This document shows, one piece after another, positions 14,024 through 22,668 of a DNA stretch of 51,652 bases; the first letter of the stretch is position 1; every line of letters begins with the position of its first letter. The position numbers and the translations under genes were made by a program. The stretch spans positions 1-51,652 of the forward strand of contig SVKL01000014.1 in assembly GCA_015068495.1 (NCBI GenBank), read 5' to 3'. Under the pieces are notes generated by a model. It was not told the DNA's origin. It was given only the letters and a program-made list of their open reading frames with translations, and did not search any database. This DNA is from Oscillospiraceae bacterium. GTDB lineage: Bacteria; Bacillota; Clostridia; Oscillospirales; Oscillospiraceae.

Positions 14024-14854
14024 ATGAATTACTGCTTTATGAGATTTCCCGATTTTAAGCGGAAAGCCGTCACGCTGAGCTACGACGACGGGATGATTTT
14101 TGATAAAAAGCTCATTGAAATTATGGATAAAAACGGGCTGAAAGGCACGTTCAACATCGATTCAGGGCTGTTTTCCGAAGATGGCAAAAGAAGAATGACC
14201 CAAAGCCAAGCGGTGGAGTTATACACAAATTCAGGACACGAGGTGGCAGTCCACGGAAAAGAACATTTGCCGTTGGGACATATCCCAACAGCAATGGCCA
14301 TCGCGGATATCTTGAACGACAGAATTGCGCTGGAAAACCTCTTCGGCACCATCATAAGCGGTATGGCGTATGCCTACGGCTCATACAGCAAAGAAGTGGT
14401 TGATATGCTGGAAAGCATCGGCATCGAATATGCAAGAACAACCAGCCATACGGAAAGGTTTGAGCTTCCTGCCAATTGGTTGGGGCTGTCTGCAACCTGT
14501 CACCACGGAAATCCGAAACTAATGGAGCTTGCGCGTGCCTTTGTTGAAGAGAAGCCCAGCCAATACTATTGGGGTCGTTCTCCCAAAATGTTCTACCTAT
14601 GGGGCCACAGCTATGAATTTAACGACGGAAATTGCTGGCACATCATCGAGCAATTTGCTGAGTATATCGGAAACAGAGAAGACATTTGGTATGCCACCAA
14701 CATAGAGATTTGCCGGTACGCCAAAGCCTATAAGGCGCTGAAATTCAGCGCTGACGGCAAATGGGCATATAATCCCACAGCAATCGACATATATTTGGAG
14801 TATTTTGAAGAAGAAATATTGGTAAAATCCGGCGAAACGAAGAAATTGAAATAA
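14024..14854 (+). CDS. Polysaccharide deacetylase family protein
   Basis: The 276-residue protein has the NodB-type motif SYDDG (Asp21, Asp22), HGKEHLPLGH near 83-92 as the metal-binding H-x(3)-H, and YAYGSYS near 120 as motif 3. Such enzymes remove acetyl groups from N-acetyl sugars. No signal peptide is visible, so it would act in the cytosol or on small substrates. I chose ATG 14024 with GGGGTG upstream over the GTG at 14015 that lies in the ribosome site. It probably shares a transcript with the phosphodiesterase gene before it. Confidence 0.85.
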   Translation: MNYCFMRFPDFKRKAVTLSYDDGMIFDKKLIEIMDKNGLKGTFNIDSGLFSEDGKRRMTQSQAVELYTNSGHEVAVHGKEHLPLGHIPTAMAIADILNDRIALENLFGTIISGMAYAYGSYSKEVVDMLESIGIEYARTTSHTERFELPANWLGLSATCHHGNPKLMELARAFVEEKPSQYYWGRSPKMFYLWGHSYEFNDGNCWHIIEQFAEYIGNREDIWYATNIEICRYAKAYKALKFSADGKWAYNPTAIDIYLEYFEEEILVKSGETKKLK

Positions 14855-14872
14855 CCGAAATCACGCTGGAAA

Positions 14873-14912
14873 GCCCACCCTTGAATTGCCACAAGGGTGG
14901 GCCGATTTTTTT
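14873..14912 (+). terminator. Terminator after the deacetylase gene
   Basis: Eleven-pair stem GCCCACCCTTG/CAAGGGTGGGC and a run of T at 14905-14912. Confidence 0.85.
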
Positions 14913-14953
14913 GGAAAATGAGAAGTTTTTCCTGCAAAAGCGTTCCGGATTGA

Positions 14954-14981
14954 TTGCTTTTTTTGCATACTGTGCTATAAT
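14954..14981 (+). promoter_or_regulatory. Promoter of the MBL-fold/SGNH pair
   Basis: TTGCTT (14954-14959), 16-base spacer, extended -10 TGTGC-TATAAT (14976-14981). Confidence 0.65.
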
Positions 14982-15012
14982 GAAGCTAACATTTTGCGAA
15001 AAGAGGTAGCCT

Positions 15013-15801
15013 ATGAAAGTGCATTTTTTGGGAACCTGCTCCGGCACAGAGCCTATGCCCAACAGACATCATTGCTCCTTAATTATCGAGTGTAACGATA
15101 TGTATTACTGGTTTGACGCAGGGGAAAACTGCGCCTACGCGGCGCATTTGAATCCGGAACTGAACCCGAGAAAAACGAAGGCCATTTTCATTTCCCACCC
15201 CCATTTGGATCATATTGGGGGCTTGCCCAATCTGATGGCGGCTTTTGAGAAAATCGGCAGAGTCCACAGCCTGCCGATGACCAATAACGATACCAAGGTA
15301 GACCTATATTTTCCCGACGCTGAAATACGGAAAGCCATTTATACCATCTACCCCCTCACAGGATCTTCTCCTTATTCTCTGAAGCTGGTTGACCACGATA
15401 TTACAGACGGCGTGATTTTCGAGGATGAAAACGTGACCGTTACCGCCGCTCACAATGCCCATATGGGTGTTCCTGCGGACAATGTGTGGAAGTCCTTCTC
15501 TTTCTCTATCGTAGGCAACGGCAAGAAGATTGTCTTCTCCGGCGATGTGCGAAGCCCCGAGGAGCTGGACGGCTTGATTGGCGAGGGCTGCGACCTGCTG
15601 ATTATGGAAACAGGCCACCACAAGGTGGAAGCGGTCTGCGATTTTGCCAAGGAAAGAGCCATAAAGTGCCTTTGCTTCAATCACCACGGCAGACAGATTC
15701 TCTACAATACAGAGCAGTGCCAGCAGTATGTGCGGGAGTTTTCCGAGGCCAACGGATTCCCCATTTACATCTGCTACGATGGAATGGATTTGGAGGTGTA
15801 A
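15013..15801 (+). CDS. Metallo-beta-lactamase-fold hydrolase (RNase Z / phosphodiesterase-like)
   Basis: The 262-residue protein opens with GTCSGTEPMPNRHHCS, as in RNase Z/ElaC-type enzymes, and has the metal motif SHPHLDHIGG (His62, His64, Asp66, His67), a later AHNAHMG histidine, FSGDVRSP and FNHHGR. It lacks an obvious tRNA-binding exosite, so it may be a generic phosphodiesterase rather than RNase Z. The next gene begins two bases after its stop, so the two form an operon. Confidence 0.8.
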   Translation: MKVHFLGTCSGTEPMPNRHHCSLIIECNDMYYWFDAGENCAYAAHLNPELNPRKTKAIFISHPHLDHIGGLPNLMAAFEKIGRVHSLPMTNNDTKVDLYFPDAEIRKAIYTIYPLTGSSPYSLKLVDHDITDGVIFEDENVTVTAAHNAHMGVPADNVWKSFSFSIVGNGKKIVFSGDVRSPEELDGLIGEGCDLLIMETGHHKVEAVCDFAKERAIKCLCFNHHGRQILYNTEQCQQYVREFSEANGFPIYICYDGMDLEV

Positions 15802-15803
15802 AT

Positions 15804-16424
15804 ATGGGAAACGGAATGACCTACGAGGCGCAAAACAATATGGCAGTCCTTGAGACCTTTGAGTGGGACAGAACGTGGATCCATAAAACAGGCGACACAC
15901 AGACACCGCGGGTGCTGTATGTGGGCGACTCTATTTCCGTGGGTATTTGCGGATTAATCAACGGAAAAGCCAACGGCGAAATCAATTTTGATTTTTTCTC
16001 CACATCGAAAAGCTTGGATAATCCGGTGTTTCAGCAGTCGCTGCAGCTATTTGCATCCCAAGAGCCGAAGCGGGATGTGATTGCTTTCAACAACGGACTT
16101 CACGGCTGGCATTTGACGGAGGAGGAATACAAAGCCCACTACGAAAAAATGCTCTGCTTTTTAATGGAGCAGTATCCGGAAAGCGTGATACTGCCGGTGC
16201 TGTCTACCACAGTAAAGAATCAGGAACGGAATAACCGGGTGGTCGCCAGAAACGAAAAGGTTATGGAATTGGCAGAGAAGTACAACCTGCAGACCCTTGA
16301 CCTGTTTACTGTTTCCACAAGCAACGGAGATATTCAATCCGATGACGGCGTGCATTTTAAGGCAGATGGGTATTACCTGTTCTGCGATGTAATTATCGAA
16401 AAGTGCCGAGAGATGCTTGGCTGA
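15804..16424 (+). CDS. SGNH/GDSL-family hydrolase
   Basis: The 206-residue protein has block I YVGDSISVG (Ser43), block III-like FNNGLHGWH near 90, and the catalytic Asp/His block DDGVHFKADGY near 182, the SGNH order. These are esterases acting on acyl or acetyl groups of sugars and lipids. The start at 15804 sits in GGAGGTGTAAAT-ATG, where the ribosome site overlaps the end of the MBL gene; an open frame extends upstream but is the shadow of that gene. No signal peptide, so probably cytosolic. Confidence 0.82.
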   Translation: MGNGMTYEAQNNMAVLETFEWDRTWIHKTGDTQTPRVLYVGDSISVGICGLINGKANGEINFDFFSTSKSLDNPVFQQSLQLFASQEPKRDVIAFNNGLHGWHLTEEEYKAHYEKMLCFLMEQYPESVILPVLSTTVKNQERNNRVVARNEKVMELAEKYNLQTLDLFTVSTSNGDIQSDDGVHFKADGYYLFCDVIIEKCREMLG

Positions 16425-16440
16425 TTTGCAATGAAAACTT

Positions 16441-16476
16441 AAAAACCGGCAGCCTCGATTCGGGGCTGCCGGTTTT
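16441..16476 (+). terminator. Terminator of MBL/SGNH operon
   Basis: AAACCGGCAGCC/GGCTGCCGGTTT with a nine-base loop and TTTT tail. Confidence 0.85.
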
Positions 16477-16557
16477 ACTTTCAGTAGATTGTTGCGCAGG
16501 TGACGTAATGTATGGGCTGACGTCCTCGACGGTCCGTGATGGTGTTTTGGACAGGAT

Positions 16558-16590
16558 ATAAAAAAGCAGGCATCCGAAGATGCCTGCTTT
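16558..16590 (-). terminator. Terminator of the surface protein gene
   Basis: AAAGCAGGCATC/GATGCCTGCTTT around TTCG, T run on the minus strand. Confidence 0.85.
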
Positions 16591-16606
16591 CATTCTTGTT
16601 ATTTGT

Positions 16607-19600
16607 TTACAGAGCAATTCTCTTCTTAGTGAAGACGAATGCTGCAGCAGCGGTCAGCATAACAACAACACACAGAACCAAAGCGGTGTTATCGCCGGTC
16701 TGGGGGTTCTTGTCGCCGGATTCTACGACACGGGTGTGCTCACAACCAGCGTTGTCACAAGTGGTGTCAGCGTTGTTGGTGTACTTGTGAGCCTTCTCAG
16801 CAGTAGCGGCAGTGCCACAGCTGGTGCACTTGTCAGCGGTGGTGCAGTCCTTGTCGAAGATGTGAGCGCCTGCTTCAGCCTTTACGTCACAGTTAGCGCA
16901 CTTGTCAGCGGTGGTGCAGTCGGAGTCAAATGCGTGAGCAGCCTTTGCCTCAGCCTTTGCAGCACAGCCAGCGTTCTGACAGGTGTCAGCGGTGGTGCAG
17001 TTAGCATCGAATGCGTGAGCAGCCTTTGCTTCAGCCTTTGCAGCACAGCCAGCGTTCTGACAGGTGTCAGCGGTGGTGCAGTCGGTATCGAATACGTGAG
17101 CGTCCTTCTTGCCAGCCTTTGCGTTGCCACAGACAGTACAGGTGTCGTCGGTGGTGCAGTCAGCGTCGAAGGTGTGAGCGCCAGCAACAGCTGTAATGTC
17201 GCAGTTAGCGCACTTGTCAGCGGTCATGCAGTCGTTATCGAATGCGTGAGCAGCCTTCTTATCAGCCTTCACAGCACAACCGGCATTCTGGCAGGTGTCA
17301 TCGGTGGTGCAGTCGTTGTCGAATGCGTGAGCGTCCTTCTTGCCAGCCTTTGCATTGCCACAGACAGTACAGGTGTCGTCGGTGGTGCAGTCAGCGTCGA
17401 AGGTGTGAGCACCGGCAGTAGCAACCTGATCACAGTTAGCGCACTTGTCAGCGGTGGTGCAGTCGTTATCGAATACGTGAGCAGCCTTGGTTGCCTTAAC
17501 GTCACAGTTAGCGCACTTGTCTTCGGTGGTGCAGTCGTTGTCGAATGCGTGAGCAGCAGCTGCGGTTGCAGTCTGAGTACAGCCAGCGTTAGCGCAGGTA
17601 TCAGCAGTGGTGCAGTCCTTGTCGAATGCGTGAGCAGCAGCTGCGGTTGCGGTCTTTGTGCAGTATTTGCAGGTGTCAGCGGTGGTGCAGTCGTTGTCAA
17701 ACTCGTGAGCTGCCCTTGCAGGAACGGTCTGGCCACAGCTACATGTATAAGCTACAGTACAGTCGTTAGTAGCATCGTGGGTGTGGTCGGTGAAAGCAAT
17801 GTAATAGATGGGGGCGTTTTCCCAATCCAGAATGTTAGTTTGGGAAGTCAGTTCCTTCTGGTATGCGGAGTCAGTGTAGTTCCACTGGCTGTTGGAGTAA
17901 ACAGCGTTTGCGTTTGTTACTTCAGCGGGAAGCTTGTTGAACAGCCACTTGGTTTCGCCGGGCTTACCCCAAGTATGCTTTGCAACTACATTTGCGTTGT
18001 CTACCTTAATGTCGCCGGTTACATTGGCTACATAGCCCCAGCCGCTGGAGATCAGCTCGACCTTAGCCTTGTCCTTAAAGATCAGGTCGCCGCCAACGTC
18101 AATTCCGTTGGATCCGCCGCTGGCATCAATTGTTACATTGCCGCCGCTGAAGATTACATCGTCAATTGCGCTGACAACAGCAAATTTCTCAGCATAGCTA
18201 GCAGATCTTCCGCTTGCGATCTCAATGTTGGCATTTTCAAAGGTCAAGGTACCTGCGGTTGCCTTGATGACGTTCGACATGCCGGTGTTTCCGCTAAAGG
18301 GAATTGTCAGCTTGCTTTGGCCTTCGGAAGTGAAGGTTGTGCCGCCGTTCATATTCAGAATAAACGCATTGCAAGCGCCGAGTGCTTTGATGGATACGTC
18401 GGTGAGGTTCTTAATCACCAAAGCGCCCTTACCGCTCATGGAGAAGGTATTTGCGGGGGCGGTTGCGGTAATGTTCTTCAGAGCAAGAACAGGAACGTTG
18501 CCGGTGTAGTCAATCTTGATGTTCCAAGCAGCATTCTCATCAACCAGTGTTACAGCACCGTTAGCATCCATAGTAGCGTACTTGGTCTCGCCATAAGCGG
18601 TATCCATAGTTACGCCACTGATGGTAGCGCGCAGGCCGGCAGCACGGGTAACGTTACAGCCGGAGAAGCTACAGGTGTCTGCCTCAAAGTCTGCAAAGAC
18701 GTGGTTTGCCTGAGGTGCAATCACCGCGCCACATACTGTGCAGGTGCCGCCTACGGTGCAGTCACCGCCCATATCGTGCTGATGGGAAACGGACAGGTAA
18801 AGCAGATAGCTGTCAACAGCAGTCATATCAGTACCCGGTGCGATGTAATCAGCATCTGCGGTATCACCGGTCACGAAGCTCTTGGTAACACTTGCGTTGT
18901 TAGCGACCTTGTACTCTACCAAATGAACGCCTGTGGTCTGGGGGAACTTGGGCAGTTCTGCGTTGGTCCAACCGGTCTGACCACCGTTAGCGCTCATATC
19001 GACGATCAGTGTGCTGTTTTCTACAATCACACCGCCGAGAGCACCGATGGCGGGAGCGTTGCCCCTACCAACGATCTTCACATTGGCGCCGCCCTTGATG
19101 GTTACGTTCTTGGAGGTCAGGGTACTGGTATTGCCGGTGCCTTGCGCCCAAGCGTTTATCATGTAGGCAATACCACGGCCGTTAGCCAGGTTGGTCAATG
19201 TCACATTACCGCCGTCAATGACCAGCAAGCCGGGCAGGTTAGCCTCTGTATCACCGGAGCCTGCCAAGCCGATGCAGGGACGGTAAGAGCCGGCAACAGT
19301 GGAAGTCACGTTGGCATCCTTGAAGGTCAAATTGTACTTGGTGCCGATTGCGCAGGAGGAATTGCCTGTTGCAGGTACATTAGCCACAAGGTTACCGGAA
19401 CCGGTTACGGTGGTACCGGCTGTTGCATTCAAGCTCAGCGGGTAGGAAGCATAGTTTGCGATATTACTGGTAAGGGTGTTGGTTGTGCCAGCAACGGAAT
19501 TCAAAGTGAATGCGCCGGTTGTTGTGACACTCAGTGCAGGAACACTAGCTTCTGCGGTAGTCAGAGTAGCGTTCTTCAGGTACAGTACGGGTGTAGCACC

Positions 19601-19822
19601 GGAGTAATCCAAATGGACGTTCCAGTTGTCGGTCTCTGCACACTCGGTAGCAGAACCGGCAGCGTTTGTGGTGGCATACTTATGTGTGCCTTTTACGATG
19701 TCTGCCCACTCAGCACCGACCATTTTAACGGTGATGGTGGGATCTGCTGCTATAGTTGCGACAGGGACCAGCGCTACGATCAGACACAGCACCAGCAGCA
19801 GAGCCAGCAATTTTTTCTTCAT
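16607..19822 (-). CDS. Sortase-anchored surface protein with 14 cysteine-pair repeats
   Basis: The 1,071-residue precursor starts MKKKLLALLLVLCLIVALVPVATIAADP, a clear signal peptide, with AAGGAGA before the ATG at 19822. Two related beta-helix-type domains follow (about residues 25-330 and 355-660; each opens with a segment like GETKYATMDANGAV and repeats NVTI/NVTL-type strands). Then come about 14 repeats of 24-27 residues with the pattern AHAFDNDCTTADTC..C, and a sorting tail NPQTGDN, hydrophobic helix and KKR. The motif NPQTG is like the (S/N/P)PXTG sites of class B sortases such as that of C. difficile, and a class B sortase lies at 30259. An intergenic signal for co-expression was not seen. 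Probably an adhesin or stalk-like wall protein; the ligand is unknown. Confidence 0.88.
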   Translation of the reverse strand: MKKKLLALLLVLCLIVALVPVATIAADPTITVKMVGAEWADIVKGTHKYATTNAAGSATECAETDNWNVHLDYSGATPVLYLKNATLTTAEASVPALSVTTTGAFTLNSVAGTTNTLTSNIANYASYPLSLNATAGTTVTGSGNLVANVPATGNSSCAIGTKYNLTFKDANVTSTVAGSYRPCIGLAGSGDTEANLPGLLVIDGGNVTLTNLANGRGIAYMINAWAQGTGNTSTLTSKNVTIKGGANVKIVGRGNAPAIGALGGVIVENSTLIVDMSANGGQTGWTNAELPKFPQTTGVHLVEYKVANNASVTKSFVTGDTADADYIAPGTDMTAVDSYLLYLSVSHQHDMGGDCTVGGTCTVCGAVIAPQANHVFADFEADTCSFSGCNVTRAAGLRATISGVTMDTAYGETKYATMDANGAVTLVDENAAWNIKIDYTGNVPVLALKNITATAPANTFSMSGKGALVIKNLTDVSIKALGACNAFILNMNGGTTFTSEGQSKLTIPFSGNTGMSNVIKATAGTLTFENANIEIASGRSASYAEKFAVVSAIDDVIFSGGNVTIDASGGSNGIDVGGDLIFKDKAKVELISSGWGYVANVTGDIKVDNANVVAKHTWGKPGETKWLFNKLPAEVTNANAVYSNSQWNYTDSAYQKELTSQTNILDWENAPIYYIAFTDHTHDATNDCTVAYTCSCGQTVPARAAHEFDNDCTTADTCKYCTKTATAAAAHAFDKDCTTADTCANAGCTQTATAAAAHAFDNDCTTEDKCANCDVKATKAAHVFDNDCTTADKCANCDQVATAGAHTFDADCTTDDTCTVCGNAKAGKKDAHAFDNDCTTDDTCQNAGCAVKADKKAAHAFDNDCMTADKCANCDITAVAGAHTFDADCTTDDTCTVCGNAKAGKKDAHVFDTDCTTADTCQNAGCAAKAEAKAAHAFDANCTTADTCQNAGCAAKAEAKAAHAFDSDCTTADKCANCDVKAEAGAHIFDKDCTTADKCTSCGTAATAEKAHKYTNNADTTCDNAGCEHTRVVESGDKNPQTGDNTALVLCVVVMLTAAAAFVFTKKRIAL
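16723..17788 (-). repeat. Tandem coding repeats of 72-81 bp
   Basis: About 14 in-frame units encode H-x-F-D-x-D-C-T-T-x-D-x-C-x(2-4)-C. Units with CANC, CTVC and CQNAGC alternate; two neighbouring pairs are almost identical, a sign of recent duplication. Confidence 0.85.
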
Positions 19823-20161
19823 AAATAGGTCTCCTTTTTGTAAAATTTTTGGCAAAGATTTGCCGATTTTAGGGGGATGCGGTAGGCTGAAAATGAGGTA
19901 CAACCGATGTAAAAAAGTATATACACCCACATATGCTTTTTTACACTTTGCGCCACCAAAATCAACCTGTTTGTTAACAAAATAATCATAACACAAAAGC
20001 TGTGACTTATCAATGCTTTATTAATAGATTTTACCATTTCTTTTTTAGTGAGAATCACAAGACAAAGGAGAATGTGGGCTTGGGATTTTTATTTTCGGCT
20101 TGCGTTTTTTTTGTCGGGTTGTATAATAGGGGTATCCCAAAGAGAAATTGGAGGAAGAAAG
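19823..20161. other. Divergent intergenic region
   Basis: No gene supported. It holds the leader of the leftward surface protein gene, a 14-bp inverted repeat GGCAAAG/ATTTGCC-like at 19851-19864, and the rightward promoter with -10 TATAAT at 20122-20127 and a possible -35 TTGCGT at 20100-20105. Confidence 0.55.
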
Positions 20162-21286
20162 ATGAAAAAGACCTGGAATGTTCTAGGCATTATTACGGCT
20201 TGGATTTTGAGCATCGTGCTGGTAGTGATGCTGATTGCAACCCCGTTGGCGTTTAGCGCTCTGTCTCTGCTGGAGCCGGAGACAATTATCAAGGTGCTGA
20301 CAGATACCTTGGTTTCCAGCGTAGGAAATGCTGACAACCAACCCAGCGCAGAGACTGCGCAGCTGGTGACACTGTCCAACACCACTGGGGCAGCAAAGCT
20401 GACTCCTGTGGATAACAGCAATGTGGGCGAAGATGTGCTGAACGAAATGTTTGGCGACCAGCTGAGCCAAGAGCAGATTGGCGCAATTTTGTCCTCTAAG
20501 ACGGTAAAGGAGCTGGTGGGGGCCTACACCAAGGATTTGGCAGGCGCGTTCAGCGGCAGCAATGCCCCGGCGCAGTTTGATGCGGAAAAGGTAAAAGAAA
20601 TTGTCAACCACAACATTGACGAGATTGTAGACCTTGTGCAGGAGGTTGTTCCCGAAGCAGCCCAAATGGATAGAGAAGAGCTGAAAGGTAATATCCTAAA
20701 GGCTGTAAATGAGGGGGCAGAGCAGATTGTACAGGCGCTTCCCAAGCCTCAGGAAGTCCAGAAGCAGATTATGGAAAGCAACCCTGCGCTGGAACAGGCG
20801 CTTAAGATTATCGCTATGAAAAACACCATTAAGCTGGTGATAATCGGCCTACTTGTTCTGCTGTCGGCATTGATTTTCCTCTGCCGGCTGTGTGGTTTCC
20901 GCGGTTTCCGCTGGCTGGCGGTAGACCTGTTTGTGGGCGCAGGCTTCGGTCTGCTGTTCAGCGTGGGCCTGCTGGTAGGCGCGCCGATGGTGAAAACACT
21001 TATGGCCGATGATGCAATGGCGTCCGGTTTGGTAGGCGCTCTGCTGTCTTCTTTCACCAACGGAATGATTATCCGTACGGTAGTTATGCTGGTTGCCGGC
21101 GGCGGTCTGCTGACTGCATACATACTGATTAAGAAAAATGCAGCCAAAAAGCTGGCAGCTGCGGAGACCCCGGCAGAAGAAGCCGTAACCGAGGAGACTC
21201 CGGCAGAAGAAGCGGCAGCTGAGGAGACCCCGGTGGAAGCTGCAGCAGCCGAGAAAACAGCGGAAGAAGCAACAGAAAAACAGTAA
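20162..21286 (+). CDS. Membrane protein with acidic Ala/Glu-rich tail
   Basis: The 374-residue protein has one N-terminal helix (about 7-30), a soluble, probably extracytoplasmic helical region of about 180 residues, three further helices (about 218-238, 255-285 and 300-325), and a tail of about 45 residues built from TPAEEA-type repeats. No family is recognised. The ATG at 20162 has GGAGGAAGAAAG upstream; the upstream reading frame has no ribosome site. A GtrA-like gene follows 18 bases later and is probably co-transcribed. Confidence 0.7.
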   Translation: MKKTWNVLGIITAWILSIVLVVMLIATPLAFSALSLLEPETIIKVLTDTLVSSVGNADNQPSAETAQLVTLSNTTGAAKLTPVDNSNVGEDVLNEMFGDQLSQEQIGAILSSKTVKELVGAYTKDLAGAFSGSNAPAQFDAEKVKEIVNHNIDEIVDLVQEVVPEAAQMDREELKGNILKAVNEGAEQIVQALPKPQEVQKQIMESNPALEQALKIIAMKNTIKLVIIGLLVLLSALIFLCRLCGFRGFRWLAVDLFVGAGFGLLFSVGLLVGAPMVKTLMADDAMASGLVGALLSSFTNGMIIRTVVMLVAGGGLLTAYILIKKNAAKKLAAAETPAEEAVTEETPAEEAAAEETPVEAAAAEKTAEEATEKQ

Positions 21287-21304
21287 ACATAAAGGATACG
21301 AACT

Positions 21305-21706
21305 ATGACGAAAAAATCTCTATGGCAAGCGGTGAAATACACTTTATTTTCCACTTCCGCAGGCATTATTCAAACCGGTAGCTTCGTGCTGCTGTATAAT
21401 GTACTGTTCCGGGAAACGTGGTACAGCTTTTGCTACGCGGCATCCTTGATTTTATCGGTGTTGTGGAACTTTACGCTGAATCGGAAATTCACCTTCCAGT
21501 CTGCCAACAATGTGCCGTTGGCGATGCTGCAGGTGGCGTGCTTTTACATAGTGTTTACGCCCCTGTCCACTTGGCTGGGACAGCTTGCGGAAACTGCCGG
21601 TTGGAACGGCAATCTGGTGCAGATTCTGACGATGCTTGCTAACTTTGTTCTGGAATTTTTGTACTTCAAGTTTGTGGTATTCCGGGAGAAAAAAGCGAAA
21701 GACTGA
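21305..21706 (+). CDS. GtrA-like membrane protein
   Basis: The 133-residue protein has four membrane helices and the GtrA signatures NFTLNRKFTF after helix 2 and KFVVFR at the end of helix 4. GtrA proteins are thought to help move polyprenyl-linked sugars across the membrane for wall or O-antigen glycosylation. No glycosyltransferase gene lies beside it. The unknown membrane protein upstream may be its partner. Confidence 0.85.
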   Translation: MTKKSLWQAVKYTLFSTSAGIIQTGSFVLLYNVLFRETWYSFCYAASLILSVLWNFTLNRKFTFQSANNVPLAMLQVACFYIVFTPLSTWLGQLAETAGWNGNLVQILTMLANFVLEFLYFKFVVFREKKAKD

Positions 21707-21717
21707 AATATTTTTTG

Positions 21718-21753
21718 TTAAAACGGCAAACTACTTGAAAGTTTGCCGTTTTA
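21718..21753 (+). terminator. Terminator after gtrA-like gene
   Basis: AAAACGGCAAAC/GTTTGCCGTTTT, nine-base loop, short T tail. Confidence 0.85.
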
Positions 21754-21822
21754 ATGCTATTATATGATAAATGACTGCGGCCTTTCCGCAATCGTAAAGA
21801 AGAATACTTAAGGAGGAACACC

Positions 21823-22665
21823 ATGACTTCCAGTGAGAAAAAGCAACTGCAAATCACTGCCTGCAAGGTGCGTATGGGCGTAATTGAGTCCACCTACGGC
21901 GCAAAAGCAGGACACCCCGGCGGCAGCTTGTCCGCAGCCGAGGTCTATACCTATCTGTATTTCAAGGAAATGAACATCGACCCTAAGAATCCCAAGTGGG
22001 AGGATCGGGACCGCTTTGTTCTGAGTAAGGGTCACACCACCCCCGGCCTGTACTCTGTGCTGGCAAACCGCGGCTATTTCCCCGTGGAGGATTTGCCCAC
22101 CTTCCGTCACATTGATTCCTATCTGCAGGGTCACCCCAATATGAATATGGTGCCCGGCGTAGATATGTCCACCGGCTCTTTGGGTCAGGGTGTGTCTGTT
22201 GCCACCGGTATGGCGCTGGCTGCTAAGCACACCGGCAAGACCAACCGTGTGTACGCTCTGCTGGGCGACGGCGAAATTCAGGAGGGTCAGGTTTGGGAGG
22301 CTTGCATGGCAGCCGCTCACTATAAGCTGGACAACCTCTGCATCGTCGTAGATAACAACGGCCTGCAGATCGACGGCAGCATTGCTGACGTTATGAGTCC
22401 GTACCCCATCGTGGACAAGCTGGTTGCCTTCGGCTTTGAGGTTGCTGCTGTGGACGGTCACGACTTTGACCAGCTGGAAGCAGCCTTCAACAAGGCAAGA
22501 GAAACCAAGGGTAAGCCCTTTGCCATCGTGATGAAGACCATCAAGGGCAAGGATGTTTCCTATATGGAAAACGAGGCCGGCTGGCACGGCAAGGCTCCCA
22601 ACGATGCTGAGTACGCACAGGCTATGACAGAACTGAAGGCCAAGCTGGCAGAATTGGAGGCGTAA
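21823..22665 (+). CDS. Transketolase, N-terminal subunit
   Basis: The 280-residue protein is the thiamine-diphosphate-binding half of a split transketolase: GHPGGSLSAAE near 25, SKGHTTPGLYS, and the TPP/Mg site GDGEIQEGQVWEA...DNNGLQ. It moves two-carbon ketol units between sugars in the non-oxidative pentose phosphate pathway and works as a complex with the next gene product. The stop is four bases from the next start. AGGAGG lies upstream. Codon use is biased in the way of strongly expressed genes. Confidence 0.95.
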   Translation: MTSSEKKQLQITACKVRMGVIESTYGAKAGHPGGSLSAAEVYTYLYFKEMNIDPKNPKWEDRDRFVLSKGHTTPGLYSVLANRGYFPVEDLPTFRHIDSYLQGHPNMNMVPGVDMSTGSLGQGVSVATGMALAAKHTGKTNRVYALLGDGEIQEGQVWEACMAAAHYKLDNLCIVVDNNGLQIDGSIADVMSPYPIVDKLVAFGFEVAAVDGHDFDQLEAAFNKARETKGKPFAIVMKTIKGKDVSYMENEAGWHGKAPNDAEYAQAMTELKAKLAELEA

Positions 22666-22668
22666 AAA

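Noticed and set aside
16723..17788. CRISPR-like regular repeats
   Set aside because: Repeats are 72-81 bp, in frame, encode a clear cysteine motif and lack unique spacers.
16580..19828. 1,082-codon open frame on the plus strand, opposite the surface protein gene
   Set aside because: It is the mirror of the repeat-rich gene; its protein is a low-complexity Ser/Val/Gly string without a ribosome site or motifs, whereas the minus frame has a signal peptide, repeats and sorting signal.
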